A DNA stretch of 64,000 nucleotides from Cunninghamia lanceolata (GCA_027924645.1 BSBN01000040.1:372001-436000), one strand, 5' to 3'. Positions 1-11,338 are shown, counted from the stretch's first letter. Numbers and translations: made by a program. The notes: generated by a model not told the origin, from the letters alone.

Positions 1-1063
1 CCGCCCTGAGCTCCACTTTACAAAGGAAGATTACAATATCGGCGGGCCTCGGGCCTTCTGTCTTTCACCTTCACAGAGAAAGAGGAAGAAGGAGAGTCTG
101 AGCCCCAAAAGTCTAAGGACTTAGCCAATTTTTGAAAGTTTCGGCAGAGTTCGGGCCTTTGGCCTTCCACGTTCTGCCTTCCATGAAACGAAGGAGGAAG
201 ATGAAACTTTTGACCTTCGATGCCCGCCATACTTAGATGAATTTCAAAGGGAATAAGGAAGAGATTGGAGGTGACTAGGATGACATGGCGAAGGGGAGAA
301 CTCTGAAATTTGAAACTCTGAAAATGCTAAAAACACAAGGAAAACTCAAGATTTTTGGGACTTAGTCAATTTTGGGATGTTTTTCCTTACATTTCAAAAG
401 GGGAAAGCACTTAAAGATTTTCATGGATTTAAGCTATTTGGCTGGGGAGCAAAATAGGTCAGTAGATTCATTTCAACAAGCTTCTAAGCTTTTACAACCA
501 TCATCTTGTACAACCAATAGAGGGTCTCTTTTTAATATTGATCCTAGTCTATTATGTTTTCAGTCCTTTCCACCATTAGAGAAGGTTCCAAGAGTTGAAG
601 GAGGAGCAAATACCAAATTTGTTGGGTTCCTAAAGGTAATCGTCAACATTAAACTCACTTTATACTTTGGATATTCCCAATCCTAGTATGTGTTAGTTTA
701 CAGATCTATCACTTAACTCTATATTATCATGCCCACATAAATGACAATTGTACTAACAATTGAGTCAGATTGCAATCATATTTGCAATAACTCTGCTTAT
801 TTTACAAGGCGCAACTACCTTCGAATGATATTAAATGAATAAAAATAGTGTGTGTTTTTTACTAGCAAGCAGAAAAGGTGGTGCTTTTAACCAAAAAGCA
901 ATAAAGGTTTGAATCACAATACACAACTAATGCATTAAGAAACACAAAGACTTCATATAACCACAAACATAAACTTATATTCTTCACAACTTAATCATCA
1001 CTACAAATCATTCATTGAAAGAAAAACTATCCAGAATAATGCGCCTTAATAGAAATTATGAAA
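1..1063. other. Left flank without a clear gene
   Basis: No recognisable gene. An open frame at 372-686 (+), 104 codons, has a fairly coding-like middle part and runs across a donor-like AAAG/GTAATC near 635, so a captured or decayed exon is possible. I do not recognise the protein and the start codon is not convincing. The rest is AT-rich. Confidence 0.2.
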
Positions 1064-2119
1064 TGTCCCTTATATGAACAATACTAATTTTACCCTAAAT
1101 TATCAATTTCTAAGCAAACAAAGGTCTAGAGAGTACCGTGTCTTGATTTAATCCTTGCAAACAAGTTAGAAAATACTTACAATAATATTTCTCATAATCA
1201 AGTTAACATGGTTAATAAACTCGTAATGGCATTATTAATTCAACTCAACATAACTATCTAGGAGACTCAACCATAAGAGAGTTGAGGAGTGTGACTTTGA
1301 TGGGGTGTCCTGGATACCCTAGGCCCAAGAGCAGATACACCATCCTCCTTGACCTCATGTGGCCCATGCCATCCATATGAGGTGGTCTACCTAGTGAGGT
1401 ATCCATTATCCCGTTATCCCCTCATCTTGTCATTTCCTTTCCCTTTCTCTATGATTGGTTCCGTTGAATTTACATGTTTATGATAGGAGAATGAGATTAC
1501 AAAAGGTGCCCTGGAAGCCATCTCTTCTAAGCCCGAGGGCAGTACCCTTTGTACCCTTGTACCCTTGTTCTCTTTGTACCCCTTGGCCCCAATGGGATTA
1601 TTCAATCCCCCCTATAGGGGTGGCGTACCTAGAAGAGTGCCCCATCTCTATTATCCCTCTTGCACCACATTTGCTCCATCATAACATTCATACAAGAATC
1701 CACATTAATGCATAATAAACTAATCAAACTTCATAGTTGCAAACAATCATATCAAACGTGTTATCATTATTTATCATATGGCATTTATAATAAGAAACAT
1801 AGGGTTAGATACATCTTACTAGGAGGATAAATCTTGCCTTTGTATGTCCTTAAAACTCTTAAGGATTTCATTCCTTCCTTCTATGCTATCTCCAACCCAA
1901 TATACTGCTACATATGTATTCCAGAACTTTCTATGCTGAATATATATATTTCATTTAGACATATATTCCTCTTATATTTAGTCCATATATTCCTTCTTCT
2001 ATCCTTTATACCTCTACTATAAATATGCTTTTCATCTTCTTTAAATTGAATGATATTGTCTTCTTGATGAATATGTTAGAATATATATTTCTCTCAGAAT
2101 ATATCTCATGATTTCTCTT

Positions 2120-2123
<4 letters not shown>

Positions 2124-2182
<59 letters not shown>
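2124..2182. repeat. (AT)n microsatellite
   Basis: Uninterrupted AT dinucleotides inside LTR A. The matching position in LTR B (about 26127) has only a short tract, so it expanded after duplication. Confidence 0.95.
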
Positions 2183-2185
<3 letters not shown>

Positions 2186-2261
2186 TTAAACTTTGAAATA
2201 TGTTATCCTCTTCCTTTTTAATTCTACTCTCACATACATTCTCCTTTGTATACTATCGCTA

Positions 2262-2300
<39 letters not shown>
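2262..2300. repeat. (CT)n followed by (TA)n microsatellite
   Basis: A CT run of about 24 nt passing into a short TA run inside LTR A. LTRs B and C have unrelated, non-repetitive sequence here. Confidence 0.9.
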
Positions 2301-3546
2301 AGGTCTGCTTTCAAACTCTACTCAGAATCGAATGATTTCACATTTAGAACCACTCCCACTTCATTTTTTGCCCCGCTCCAAACTTATCAATTTATGCCTT
2401 TTATATGTGAATCGCTACATCCTTATCTTAATCGTTACCTTTTTTAATAGGCTTGAGCGCCCCTTACATATCCTTGTTTTATACCTCTATTAATACGATT
2501 CATATCCCTTTTTATAGGACTCACTCCTTAAGACTTTTGTCTTACTTGAGCGCTGCCCTCTATCATATTAATTTGTTTATTCATATATATTTTATATATA
2601 ATATAGTAATATATCCTTTAATAAGTATATTATATATTAAATATTAACTATATTAAAATATTTATATAATACTATTATTTAATATTATTTATTAAATATA
2701 TTATATATTAATAATATATATATATTAAATATTAATACATACATAATTATTGCCCGAAAGCACTTACGACAAACCCCATAGTTTAAGAAGGCAACTTCAC
2801 CATGTTATCATGATGTTTAAATCTTTAATTTAAACAATGCCTTATATCGGGACATCACAATCCACCCCACCCAAAATTGCTTGTCCTCAAGCAATTATAA
2901 TTTTTTTTAAGATTCCATTTCATTTCCCTTGAGGGATTGTTGTTAGTATACCCACCTTAGTTCCACTGCCCTCATTGTTCTTTAAGATCATAAAGTTGAT
3001 GATGTTCCCTAAATGACAAATATTCTTATGGTTCATGTGATTGTATTTTCCAATATCTCTCAACAACAAGCGTTGGTAACTAATGATGTTTGAAACAAGT
3101 ATCTCTCATTTTTACTTGTTATTAGACTTGAAGAACACACATAGATATATGTAATACATGATGCATACGTAAGACGTGAAGTATACCCCTAAATACATGC
3201 GAGGCGTGAACCCTACACACAAGCACATGTGATACACGTATAAAGCATATACATAGATATACGAAATATGCGAAGTATACACACACAAATATATGTGAAG
3301 CTCATGAATCATACATGTGATATACACGTAATACATGAAGTATACACAAAGCTTATACGCTTAATACATGGAGTATGGAACATACACATAATACACAAAA
3401 GTATACGAAGCATGAAGCGTGAACATAGTATGTAATACAAATATACACACGTAATACATGAAACATATAGCATACACTTTGATACACAAGGCATGAAGCA
3501 TACAAAGTATACACACGTAATACATGAATATGAAGTATACACATGA

Positions 3547-4110
3547 ATACAAGTATGTCATGAAGTGTGCACCTGATCATACAGAAGTCATGGAGTATGC
3601 ATTTGAACACACATAAGTCATGTAGCATACACTTGAGCACATAAAGTCATGGAGTATACATTTGAATACACGTATACACGAAGTCATAAAGTATATAATT
3701 GAATACACAAAGTCATGGAGTATACACTTGAATACATAGTCATGAAGTATGCACTCAAATACAAAGTCATAGAGTATACACTCGAATATAAATACAAAGT
3801 CATAGAGTATACATTTGAATACAAATACAAAGTCATGGAGTATACACTCGAATACAAATACAAAGTCATAGAGTATACACTTGAATACATAGTCATGAAG
3901 TATGCACTTGAATACAAAGTCATAGAGTATACACTCGAATAAAAATACAAAGTTATAGAGTATACACTCGAATACATAGTCATGAAGTATACATTTGAGT
4001 ACAAAGTCATAGAGTATACACTCAAATACACAATCATGAAGTATACACTTGAGTACACTTGAATACATGTAAGACATGAAGTATATGCCGGTCACAAAAT
4101 ATGAGTAGTA
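3547..4110. repeat. 27/33-bp tandem repeat array (int1)
   Basis: The unit is about 27 bp, with core AGTCATAGAGTATACAC and then TCGAATAC. Some units carry an extra 6 bp (AAATAC). Both lengths are multiples of three, so long stop-free frames arise on both strands (196 codons minus at 3577-4167, 75 codons plus at 3715-3942). Homologous array at 27545-28105. Confidence 0.85.
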
Positions 4111-4659
4111 CGTAAGTTGCATTAATACATGTAAGTATAATGTCAGACAATTGGAAAGGCGATTCAATGCATCCCATACTACATCGTGAGTCCATCCACC
4201 ATCCCAAGGTCACCAAGTATACACATGAGTACACGTAATACTAAAGTATACACAACAAAGAAAGATCATATATGTGGATTCAACCATAAAGAGAGGGGAG
4301 TGGAACGTGATGAGGTGTCCAAAGTTTCCTCTACCCTAGGCCCAACAACAAGACCTTATCCTCTATTGTCCTCATGTGGTCCTTAACCGATGGTCCTTAA
4401 TCATCATCATGAGGTGGCATACCTAGTGAGGGCTTTATGTCGTTCCCCTCCGTCACGCCATCCCTTCCTCTTATGATTGAAGATCCTCCTTTTCATTTAT
4501 TTCAATAATTAATTCAAGTGGGGATAGTCCAAGAGGTTGTAATAGGGTGTCCTAGATCCTCAACCCTAGGCCCAACAATAAGACCTTATCCTCCATTGGC
4601 CTCATGTGGTCCTTAACCGATGGTCCTTAACCATCATCATGAGGTGGCGTGCCTAGTGA

Positions 4660-4664
4660 GGTCT
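4660..4664. repeat. Target site duplication GGTCT (left)
   Basis: GGTCT directly precedes the Tat LTR start TGTGTATATGG and is repeated directly after the other LTR at 19156-19160. The matching unoccupied site in internal region 2 (near 28700) reads GTGAGGGTTCATTCAC. Confidence 0.95.
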
Positions 4665-5825
4665 TGTGTATATGGAAAATCGATCTATTCTAAACTAATA
4701 AAAACTAAATATCCAATAACATAAAGAAAACGAATTTAAATAAAAGCCATGACAAGTAATCAATGCAATAAAGACTTTTACCGAAATCTGTGTTGTTTCC
4801 TTTGGATTGAATGTAGAATTGCTCAATGAAATTGCAAAGCCATAGCTGCAACAAGCAAGTGTAGTGCTCAAGAGATCAATGTCAAATGATCGTAAAGTTG
4901 CTCAATCGACGCGTTGTGTATGCTCGAAGCTCTGTTAAGTATGCCTGAGAATACGATCGAAGAGAGAGAGGTAATGAAGGAGATGAGGGGGGTTTATATA
5001 GGTTTCAAGGAGGATCGATCAACGGTCCAGATAATTCAGAAGAATCAACGGAAGAGATAAGTTGAGGAATGTGCAACGAATGGGAAGAAGACATGTGTCT
5101 TGCTTTCTTTTGCATGAGAGGAGTTTATCAAGAATAGAAGAATGAGTTAACTGAAGAAATAAATCAATTAAAAGAATAAAGCAATCAGTTAAGTGATTTA
5201 AAACAAGAAGAAGGGATTTGCATGAGAAAAGAAGATATTTTGCTTTATTAAATATAGAAATATTTAATTGATGAGCAAGAAAGCTTGAGTTATTTTAGAG
5301 ATAACTCAAATTAGAAGAAAAAGCAATTTAAATAAATAATTGATTTATTTAAATTTAGAGAAGATATTTTGGAAGAAACAATTAAATAAATGGAATTATT
5401 TAATTTAGAAGATTTAAAAGCAAATTAAATAAATAAATTTATTTAATTGTTGTGCATGATTTTGGAAGAATAATTTTGATTTAATTAAATAATTAAGAAT
5501 TATTTAATTTTAGATAAGAGGGAATTTGTTGAATTAATTAAATAATGGATATATTTAATTAATGTAGATGTGATTTTTGGAAAGAGGATAATGATCTAAT
5601 TAAATAATTAAAATTATTTAATTGTGGAAGAATATAGAGGAATTTAATTTAATTAATTAAATAACGAGGATTTATTTAATTAATGTCGCAATTTTATGAT
5701 TTAGAAGAATTTGATGATAATTAATTAAATAATTAAATTATTTAATTAACGTTTGCAATGCAGGTGATTAGACAGATAACGGAATGCAAGTGATTTAACG
5801 ACACGGTTATTTTAGGGTGTCTACA
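4665..5825 (-). repeat. 3' LTR of the Tat element (1161 bp)
   Basis: Plus strand starts TGTGTATATGG and ends GGGTGTCTACA, so in element sense it starts TGTAGACACCC. A minus-strand TATATAAA lies at 4993-5000. U3 upstream of it (about 5247-5749) carries a run of AT-rich palindromes. It differs from the 5' LTR at 8 sites, all transitions. Confidence 0.97.
5247..5749. repeat. Array of about ten AT-rich palindromes in LTR U3
   Basis: Consecutive inverted repeats with perfect arms: 5247-5268 (8-bp arms), 5285-5310 (9), 5325-5355 (13), 5380-5405 (10), 5423-5448 (11), 5483-5509 (12), 5533-5563 (12), 5598-5623 (12), 5652-5684 (13), 5721-5749 (14). Loops are 1-8 nt. Most arms are variants of AATTAAATAATT, but 5285 uses TTGAGTTAT with its complement. 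The same array is in the 5' LTR, 13330 bp to the right. Confidence 0.85.
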
Positions 5826-5839
5826 TTTTGCCCCTCTTT
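5826..5839 (-). promoter_or_regulatory. Polypurine tract of the Tat element
   Basis: On the minus strand AAAGAGGGGCAAAA immediately precedes the 3' LTR start TGTAGACACC, the position expected for the plus-strand primer. Confidence 0.9.
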
Positions 5840-6072
5840 GATGCAATGCAGCATGTAGCGTTGCGTCAAAGAAAACGATTGTTGAAGATGTAATACAATT
5901 TTTTGTTTTTTGATGCCCTAGTGTATCGAGTTGCCCCAGCGTATGCCCCCTCGAGCGGGAAGACAGGGAGGCGACAGAGGAAAGGTGTTGACGCTCGACT
6001 AGAAAGGTGCGCGACCAGGAGGAAGAGAAAGCAGAAACAGGGGGGGGAAGAAAAACTGAAGGGTGGGGACAC

Positions 6073-6080
6073 TATAAATA
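6073..6080 (+). promoter_or_regulatory. TATA box of the antisense PMD gene
   Basis: TATAAATA sits 115 bp before the proposed ATG (6188) and about 250 bp inside the element from the 3' LTR. Spacing fits a start of transcription near 6105 and an ~80-nt leader. It points opposite to the retroelement's own transcription. Confidence 0.6.
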
Positions 6081-6187
6081 GGTCCCATGGGGACCACAAT
6101 CCTCATTTGCACCCATTGAGATTCTAAGTTTAGAGAGAAGAGCTTCTAAGCTTAGCTGAGAGAGAGTGGAGCAGACAGCGCGGAGAG

Positions 6188-8905
6188 ATGCCGATTCCTG
6201 TGCACAGACATCGGGCGGAGCTGGTGCGGACCTACGGGAGGCCAGCAGGGGCTCCGGCAGCGGTAAGTGATCGAAAACCCCCGTGTAATTTGTCGATTAG
6301 GGGTAGATTAGGGCTAGGTTTGGGGAGGGCAGCATTTTAGCCAAAAGCGCTATAGGATTGTGCAGCGCGGGTGGTAGTCGCTAGGCGCGCTTTTGGCGCG
6401 CTGTAGCGCGGCTGGCAGTCGCGAGCGGCGCGGTTGGTGAAATCGCGTCGCATCTGGTTAATGTGGGTAGCGCCGCAGCGCATGTGGGAAATCCCGCAGC
6501 GCGTTTGGTATGGCAGTGCAGCGCACCTGGTAAGGTAGGTTAGCGCGGGTGGTGGGTAGGTGGAGAAAGCGCGTCGCTTCTGGTGAAACAGAATGGCGCA
6601 GTTGGTATAATGTTTTAGTGCGCTTGAAAACAAGGCGCATGTGGGAGGAAAAAATCAAAGCGCAACTGGATAAGTATTGAAGCGCTTTTGGCCGGGAGAA
6701 ACAGCGCGGTTGCATAAATAAAGCGCTTCTGGCTAGATAGAAGAAAAAGTGAGGGTTTAGTAAAATGGGGGGCCTAGAGGAGAGACGCCTAGCCTAGCCG
6801 ACAAGAGGGAAAAGGGATGGCAGGGGTGGGGTACAGCGTAGCCAATGGGTAGATAGGTTTTGAGGGATTTGGTTATGAAACTGACAAGTGATATGTTTAT
6901 GGATGCAGAGGATTTTGCCACCGTTGATGTCGCGGGAGCGACACCACGTGATTGCGCACGAGGTTGTTCAGTTGACCTGGGAGGAGGATGCGTTCTTAGA
7001 GCATGCAGGGCTATGGCATGTGGCACACCTTACACACATTAGGGCAAATCTCGCCCTAGTGACAGCAGTGGTGGAGAGGTATCACAGCGAGACCTCGTCA
7101 TTTCACTTCCCGACAGGGGAGGCTACAGTGACACTGGAGGATGTATATCGCATCCTACGGATTTGGATTGATGGGGAGATTGTTGACTTTGACCCGGCAC
7201 GAGGCCAGGCAGGCTTGGAGGAGGTCTTCTGCACGGACGACCTATGGATAGACGATGGGGAGATCAGATGGGCAGACATCCCGAGACTCTGCGACAGGAT
7301 CTGTTGGATAGTGGCGTCATTGACGGCGGCTTCCTGTGCCCGGACAGGAGATCCAGAGGTTTATCAGTTGGTTGGGGGACAGTGTTATCCGGGATGTTTA
7401 CACATGGCCGGCAGTATGCGTGGGGACCCTGTGTCCTAGGGCAGCTATACCATGATATGCATTATTGCGTATACAGGAGAGGCAGGAGCCTCTCAGCAGG
7501 GGTGACCCTACTACAGGTGTGGGCGTGGGAGCACATTCCAGTTATCCGGCCCATGGCACAGCGCCACCGAGACAGAGGGGAGCCATATGCGTTCTTATAT
7601 GATGGAGTGATGACACACAGGAGGATGGGATCTGTCAGCTACTGGTGACGACAGATCGACGAGATGGACATATTTATCTGGAGGCCGTGGCTACTATGCG
7701 AGGAGTGGCCGGATGAGCACGAGCAGCTTATGTACTGCAGACAGGCTCGCTATCTGTTCGGTAGACAGACAGATATGATAGAGAGATATCTTCCGGAGCG
7801 GGTATTGAGACAGTTTGGCCTACCGCAGGGGCTACCAGTGGGGGAGGCCACACATGCCAGGACGCAGAGAGAGACAGGAGATTGGGATGCAGTGATCCCA
7901 GTGGCGACAGCATTAGCAGAGGTGCGGGGACTGATCCCCGTGAGATGGGACTGGGACACAGGGCTAGCAGACCCAGGGACACTGCCAGACTATGATCAGT
8001 ACTGGCAGACCCACAGGCCGATGAGACTGACTACACCAGGTGTAGTAGGGGCAGTGGGAGAGGTGTTAGTTCTTGGCGGAGAGGCCAGGAGGAGGCGGCA
8101 GGCCAGGGCAGCTGGACAGCAGACAGGTGGACAGCAGGCAGGTGGCCAGCAGGAGGATGTTGAGATGGCAGAGGCATTGGGCCCAGTCGTAGAGACTGAT
8201 CTGCAGAGGGCCGAGCGACTGCTGCAGGAGGAGATAGCCCGGAGGACTCGACTAGAGCTCCGGATGGTTAGACTGAGGAGAGACAGGGATACAGCTCGGG
8301 CAGAGGCTAGACAGGCAGAGGCCACAGCCCAGGCACAGACACAGGCAGCCACAGCCGCACAGACAGCCCTGGCACAGGTACAGGCATAGTTACAGGCACA
8401 GGTGCAGGCCTACAGACAGTTACAGGCCCAGGTGCATGCACAGGCACAGACACAGATGCAGCCACCGGCCGCACCAGCAGCTGACACTGAGGCAGTAGCA
8501 CAGGCTAGGAGGGAGAGAGATGCAGAGGTACAGCTACGGCTGACAGTAGAGGCTACACTCTTTAGAGTGAGGCGGGAGAGAGCGGAGGCACGCCGTGCAC
8601 TGGGCGCAGACCAGAGGACACTATATAGTGAGCTCGTCCGAGTGCAGGGTGAGCTGGTATCAGCTGGCCGGGAGGCAGAGTACTACAGGGGCCTGTATGT
8701 GGGTGCGGTGCCAGCAGCTCAGCAGGCACTGAGCTACAGGGACAGGAGCAGATCTGGGGCATCCGGATCGCGGAGGACGGGGCAGTCAGCGTCCTCGGTC
8801 AGAGGGCCACTTTTGCCGCCAGGGGGAGGAGGACCACCAGGGGGACCTCCACCGAGCACAGGGGGAGGCCAGGGGCCACAGCAGGAGGGTAGCTCTACTC
8901 ACTAG
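6188..8905 (+). pseudogene. Antisense plant mobile domain (PMD) protein gene, two exons, lightly broken
   Basis: Exon 1 (6188-6262) encodes 25 residues from ATG and ends at GCG/GTAAGT. A branch-like CTGAC (6881) and acceptor ATGCAG (6908) open exon 2 at 6909 in phase 0. Exon 2 matches the plant mobile domain (aminotransferase-like PMD family) by pattern: FHFPTGEATVTLEDV, IDGE, VGG..YP, GRQYAWG.CVLGQLY, LLQVWAWEHIPV and IFIWRPW. A basic, glutamine/alanine-rich coiled coil and a glycine/proline-rich tail follow (8100-8905), about 690 codons in all. Breaks are a frame change near 7385-7405, TGA at 7646 where the family has a basic residue (CGA to TGA), and TAG at 8387 within CAG repeats. Composition is far more GC-rich than its surroundings. 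PMD proteins include Arabidopsis MAIN/MAIL1 and many transposon-borne forms; the role here is unknown. Being antisense, its intron would survive retrotransposition. Confidence 0.75.
6345..6734 (+). repeat. Array of ~18 degenerate AGCGC-NNN-TGG(T) motifs in the PMD intron
   Basis: Copies begin near 6346, 6364, 6384, 6405, 6427, 6446, 6475, 6498, 6520, 6542, 6568, 6594, 6618, 6634, 6659, 6681, 6703 and 6722. Typical forms are AGCGCGGGTGGT, AGCGCGTTTGGT and AGCGCACCTGGT. Spacing is irregular, about 16-30 bp. The stretch is CpG-rich in an AT-rich surrounding and lies wholly within the predicted intron. Confidence 0.75.
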
Positions 8906-10320
8906 GGCATACTCATGTATAGTGTATCATATTGTATTATTTTGGACAGATGCCTGCGTGCATTCTGATGTATATTTTGAGGGCTCTTGATAGCCTTGAT
9001 GTACTATATTGATGTATATTTGGATGTATACACATTTTGTATTATTGATGTAGACACAGACACTTTGTATTATGATGACCATTACATGATATATATATAT
9101 GATGATCTGTTCGATTTACTGCTGTTCATGCTTTTGTGTATGCATTATCTGATGTCATGGATGTGATGATATGTATGTATGATTATGGATTCATGTGATG
9201 ACATATGTTGCTTATATGATGCTTATAGATGTATGATGATAGAGATGTATGATGATATAGATGTGATGACTAGTGATATCTGACACGTGGGTGTTGCAGA
9301 TATGCACCAGAGAGGAGAACAGGAGGAGATGAAGGACACAAACTGTTGATCGATTACTGCAATGAAAATGATATAAAGGGTGTGGGAATGGATGAATGAG
9401 CTTGTTGCAATGGCTTCACATTTGTATATAAAGAGCAATCCTTAGTTTGATATAGCACGTGGATAGTTCGCCACCAAGGTATAAAAAGACCAAGGTGCAG
9501 TAATATCCGAGTGCGTGGACGTTGACTCTGCAAGCAAGCGGTTTGAACTTAGATCCCCTTAGACAGCATATAACCTTGTTGGGACATGTGAATAAGACAT
9601 AGTCTTGAACATAAAATAAACTTCAATACATGTAAATGTAAGAAGAATTATTAATATGTAAGATGCTAGGTCGTAACACACACAAGATAGATATGATGCT
9701 AAGAAAGATACTAAAGATCATTCCTCAAACACGGCACACAGAAAGCAATGACTATGCCCCCAATCCGTACTGCATCGCAACATACCAAGATTATAGATAA
9801 ACCAGGGTAGTTTTGAATAAGTATTGGAAAAGGAACAAAAGATAAACCATAACACAAATTGACTGACTTACAAAGTAAACATACAGCCCACATATTCTCT
9901 TGCCAAAGAGGTTGCTCAGGATAGATTGGATAGGAAAGATAACAGCCTTATCGTAGGAACTCTGTGTCCGTTAAAGGGTGCTATCTACCTAAAAAGACAA
10001 TGTCTCACTTGCAGGAAATGCCACATGTCGTAGGAGACGCGTGTGTTGGTCTCGCCAATGGAACACTTCGCAGAAGACAAGCTTGTGGATCTAGGGCTTG
10101 GTTAAGCGGTACTTAGCTGATGTTGGCAATCGGTATGCAGGACAGTATATGACTCTGGAAGTAGGCCTCTTTGCTTCAAGGTTGTTAAGGCCTTTTGCTT
10201 TGAAAGGATGTGCTAGCTTGCTGCTTGAGTTAGTCAAGTCGAGGCGAATGGATTTTGACAAACGGAAGACTAGAAGGATGGAATGCAAATGGATTAAAAC
10301 GGGTGGAGAATGGTGGATCG

Positions 10321-10770
10321 TGTGTGCCTGAGTACTGGATACATCCTTCGTATTCCAGACTGCCTACATACCCTGTATCCACGGGATCAAGGCACACTTA
10401 CGATGGAAGATGAACGTGATAAATATGTAGTTCTGGATAGAATGATGAATGGGTCAAGGTGAAAGGGGGAGATCTTATGTACCTAAGTACTGGAAACGTC
10501 CTTCGTATTCCAGACTGCCTACATACCCATATCCATGGGATCAAGGTACCTTAAGATTGAGAAGAGATGATATGTAGTTCTAGTTAGTGTGATGATGTGG
10601 GAAAAGAGCGGAGAAGAGGTGATCTTATGTACCTGAGTAATGGAAACGTCCTTCGTATTCCAGACTGCCTACATACCCATATCCATGGGATCAAGGTACC
10701 TTAAGATTGAGAAGAGATGATATGTAGTTCTGGTTAGATGTGATGATGTAGGAAAAGTGTTGAGAAGATA
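10321..10770. repeat. Three tandem copies of a ~150-bp unit
   Basis: Units start near 10321, 10478 and 10628, each with CCTTCGTATTCCAGACTGCC and TATGTAGTTCTGG. Units 2 and 3 are nearly identical and unit 1 is more diverged. Confidence 0.85.
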
Positions 10771-11252
10771 ACAGCCTTATCGTAGGAGCGATGTGTCCGT
10801 TAAAGGGTGTTACCTGCGGAAAAAAGATCGAAGCATGCGTTGCGAACCATGAACAAGGAACCTATCCTAGACCGAAGCTAAGGAAAGAGTTGCCCCCATT
10901 CTGGTAGAGGAAACTGTAGGGGTGACTATCGAAGAAGACACAAAAAGACTTGACCTAGGACAAGACAGTGTTAACTGTAGACACAGATCAAGACGTGGGA
11001 TGACGACGAGGGACATTGACAAATTTCCAAGCTATACTAGATAGGGAAATGGAAAGGCAAACAAGGTCAATGGTTTTATTATGGATGGATGGATGAAGCA
11101 GGTTGCGAACTGGACAAGGAGTGGACAGGACTCGATAGACGATGGATGCTGACTCTACGCATAGCGCCTGTTTCCCAGGTTTTCACTATGGTACTTATCC
11201 AAGGCGCCTGTTTACCAGGTTTTCACCAGAGGATGAATGTTTTTGTATTTTT

Positions 11253-11338
11253 GTATTTTTGATTTTTTTTTGATTTTTTTGATTTTTTGATTTTTTTTTT
11301 GATTTTTTTGATTTTTTTGATTTTTTTTGATTTTTTTG
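11253..11338. repeat. GAT(T)n low-complexity tract
   Basis: Runs of 6-10 T separated by GA, immediately downstream of the integrase stop in element sense. Read on the minus strand it is purine-rich. Confidence 0.85.

Larger units (their letters stand above)
1064..2859 (-). repeat. LTR A of the LARD-like family (3' LTR, 1796 bp)
   Basis: Starts TGTCCC and ends GACATCACA, with inverted TG..CA termini. Over the first ~320 bp it differs from LTR B at roughly 20 sites (about 6%), plus indels, so it is much older than the nested Tat element. It contains (AT)n and (CT)n tracts and a ~110-bp module, near 1298-1400, that recurs in the internal region. Confidence 0.85.
2860..4664 (-). mobile_element. 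Internal region 1 of the LARD-like element (first part)
   Basis: Follows LTR A directly. In element sense its last bases (GGGTGGGGTGGAT) act as the polypurine tract. It has no gag or pol. It consists of a conserved ~270-bp segment, then a long degenerate repeat field built on GTATACAC, then two copies of a CCTAGGCCC..CCTCATG..CATGAGG..CCTAGTGAGG module (about 4308-4430 and 4543-4660). It is interrupted at 4664 by the Tat element and resumes at 19161. The total without insertions is about 1984 bp, against 2014 bp for internal region 2. Confidence 0.8.

Noticed and set aside
3112..3640. Cysteine- and tyrosine-rich minus-strand ORFs
   Set aside because: They result from the GTATACAC-type repeat field and recur in all overlapping frames.
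3547..4110. Regularly spaced direct repeats resembling a CRISPR array
   Set aside because: Units are contiguous 27/33-bp repeats without unique spacers, inside a plant retroelement.
7728..8501. Minus-strand ORFs within the PMD gene
   Set aside because: Low-complexity P/S/A/V-rich shadows opposite a coding strand; the plus frame carries the family motifs.
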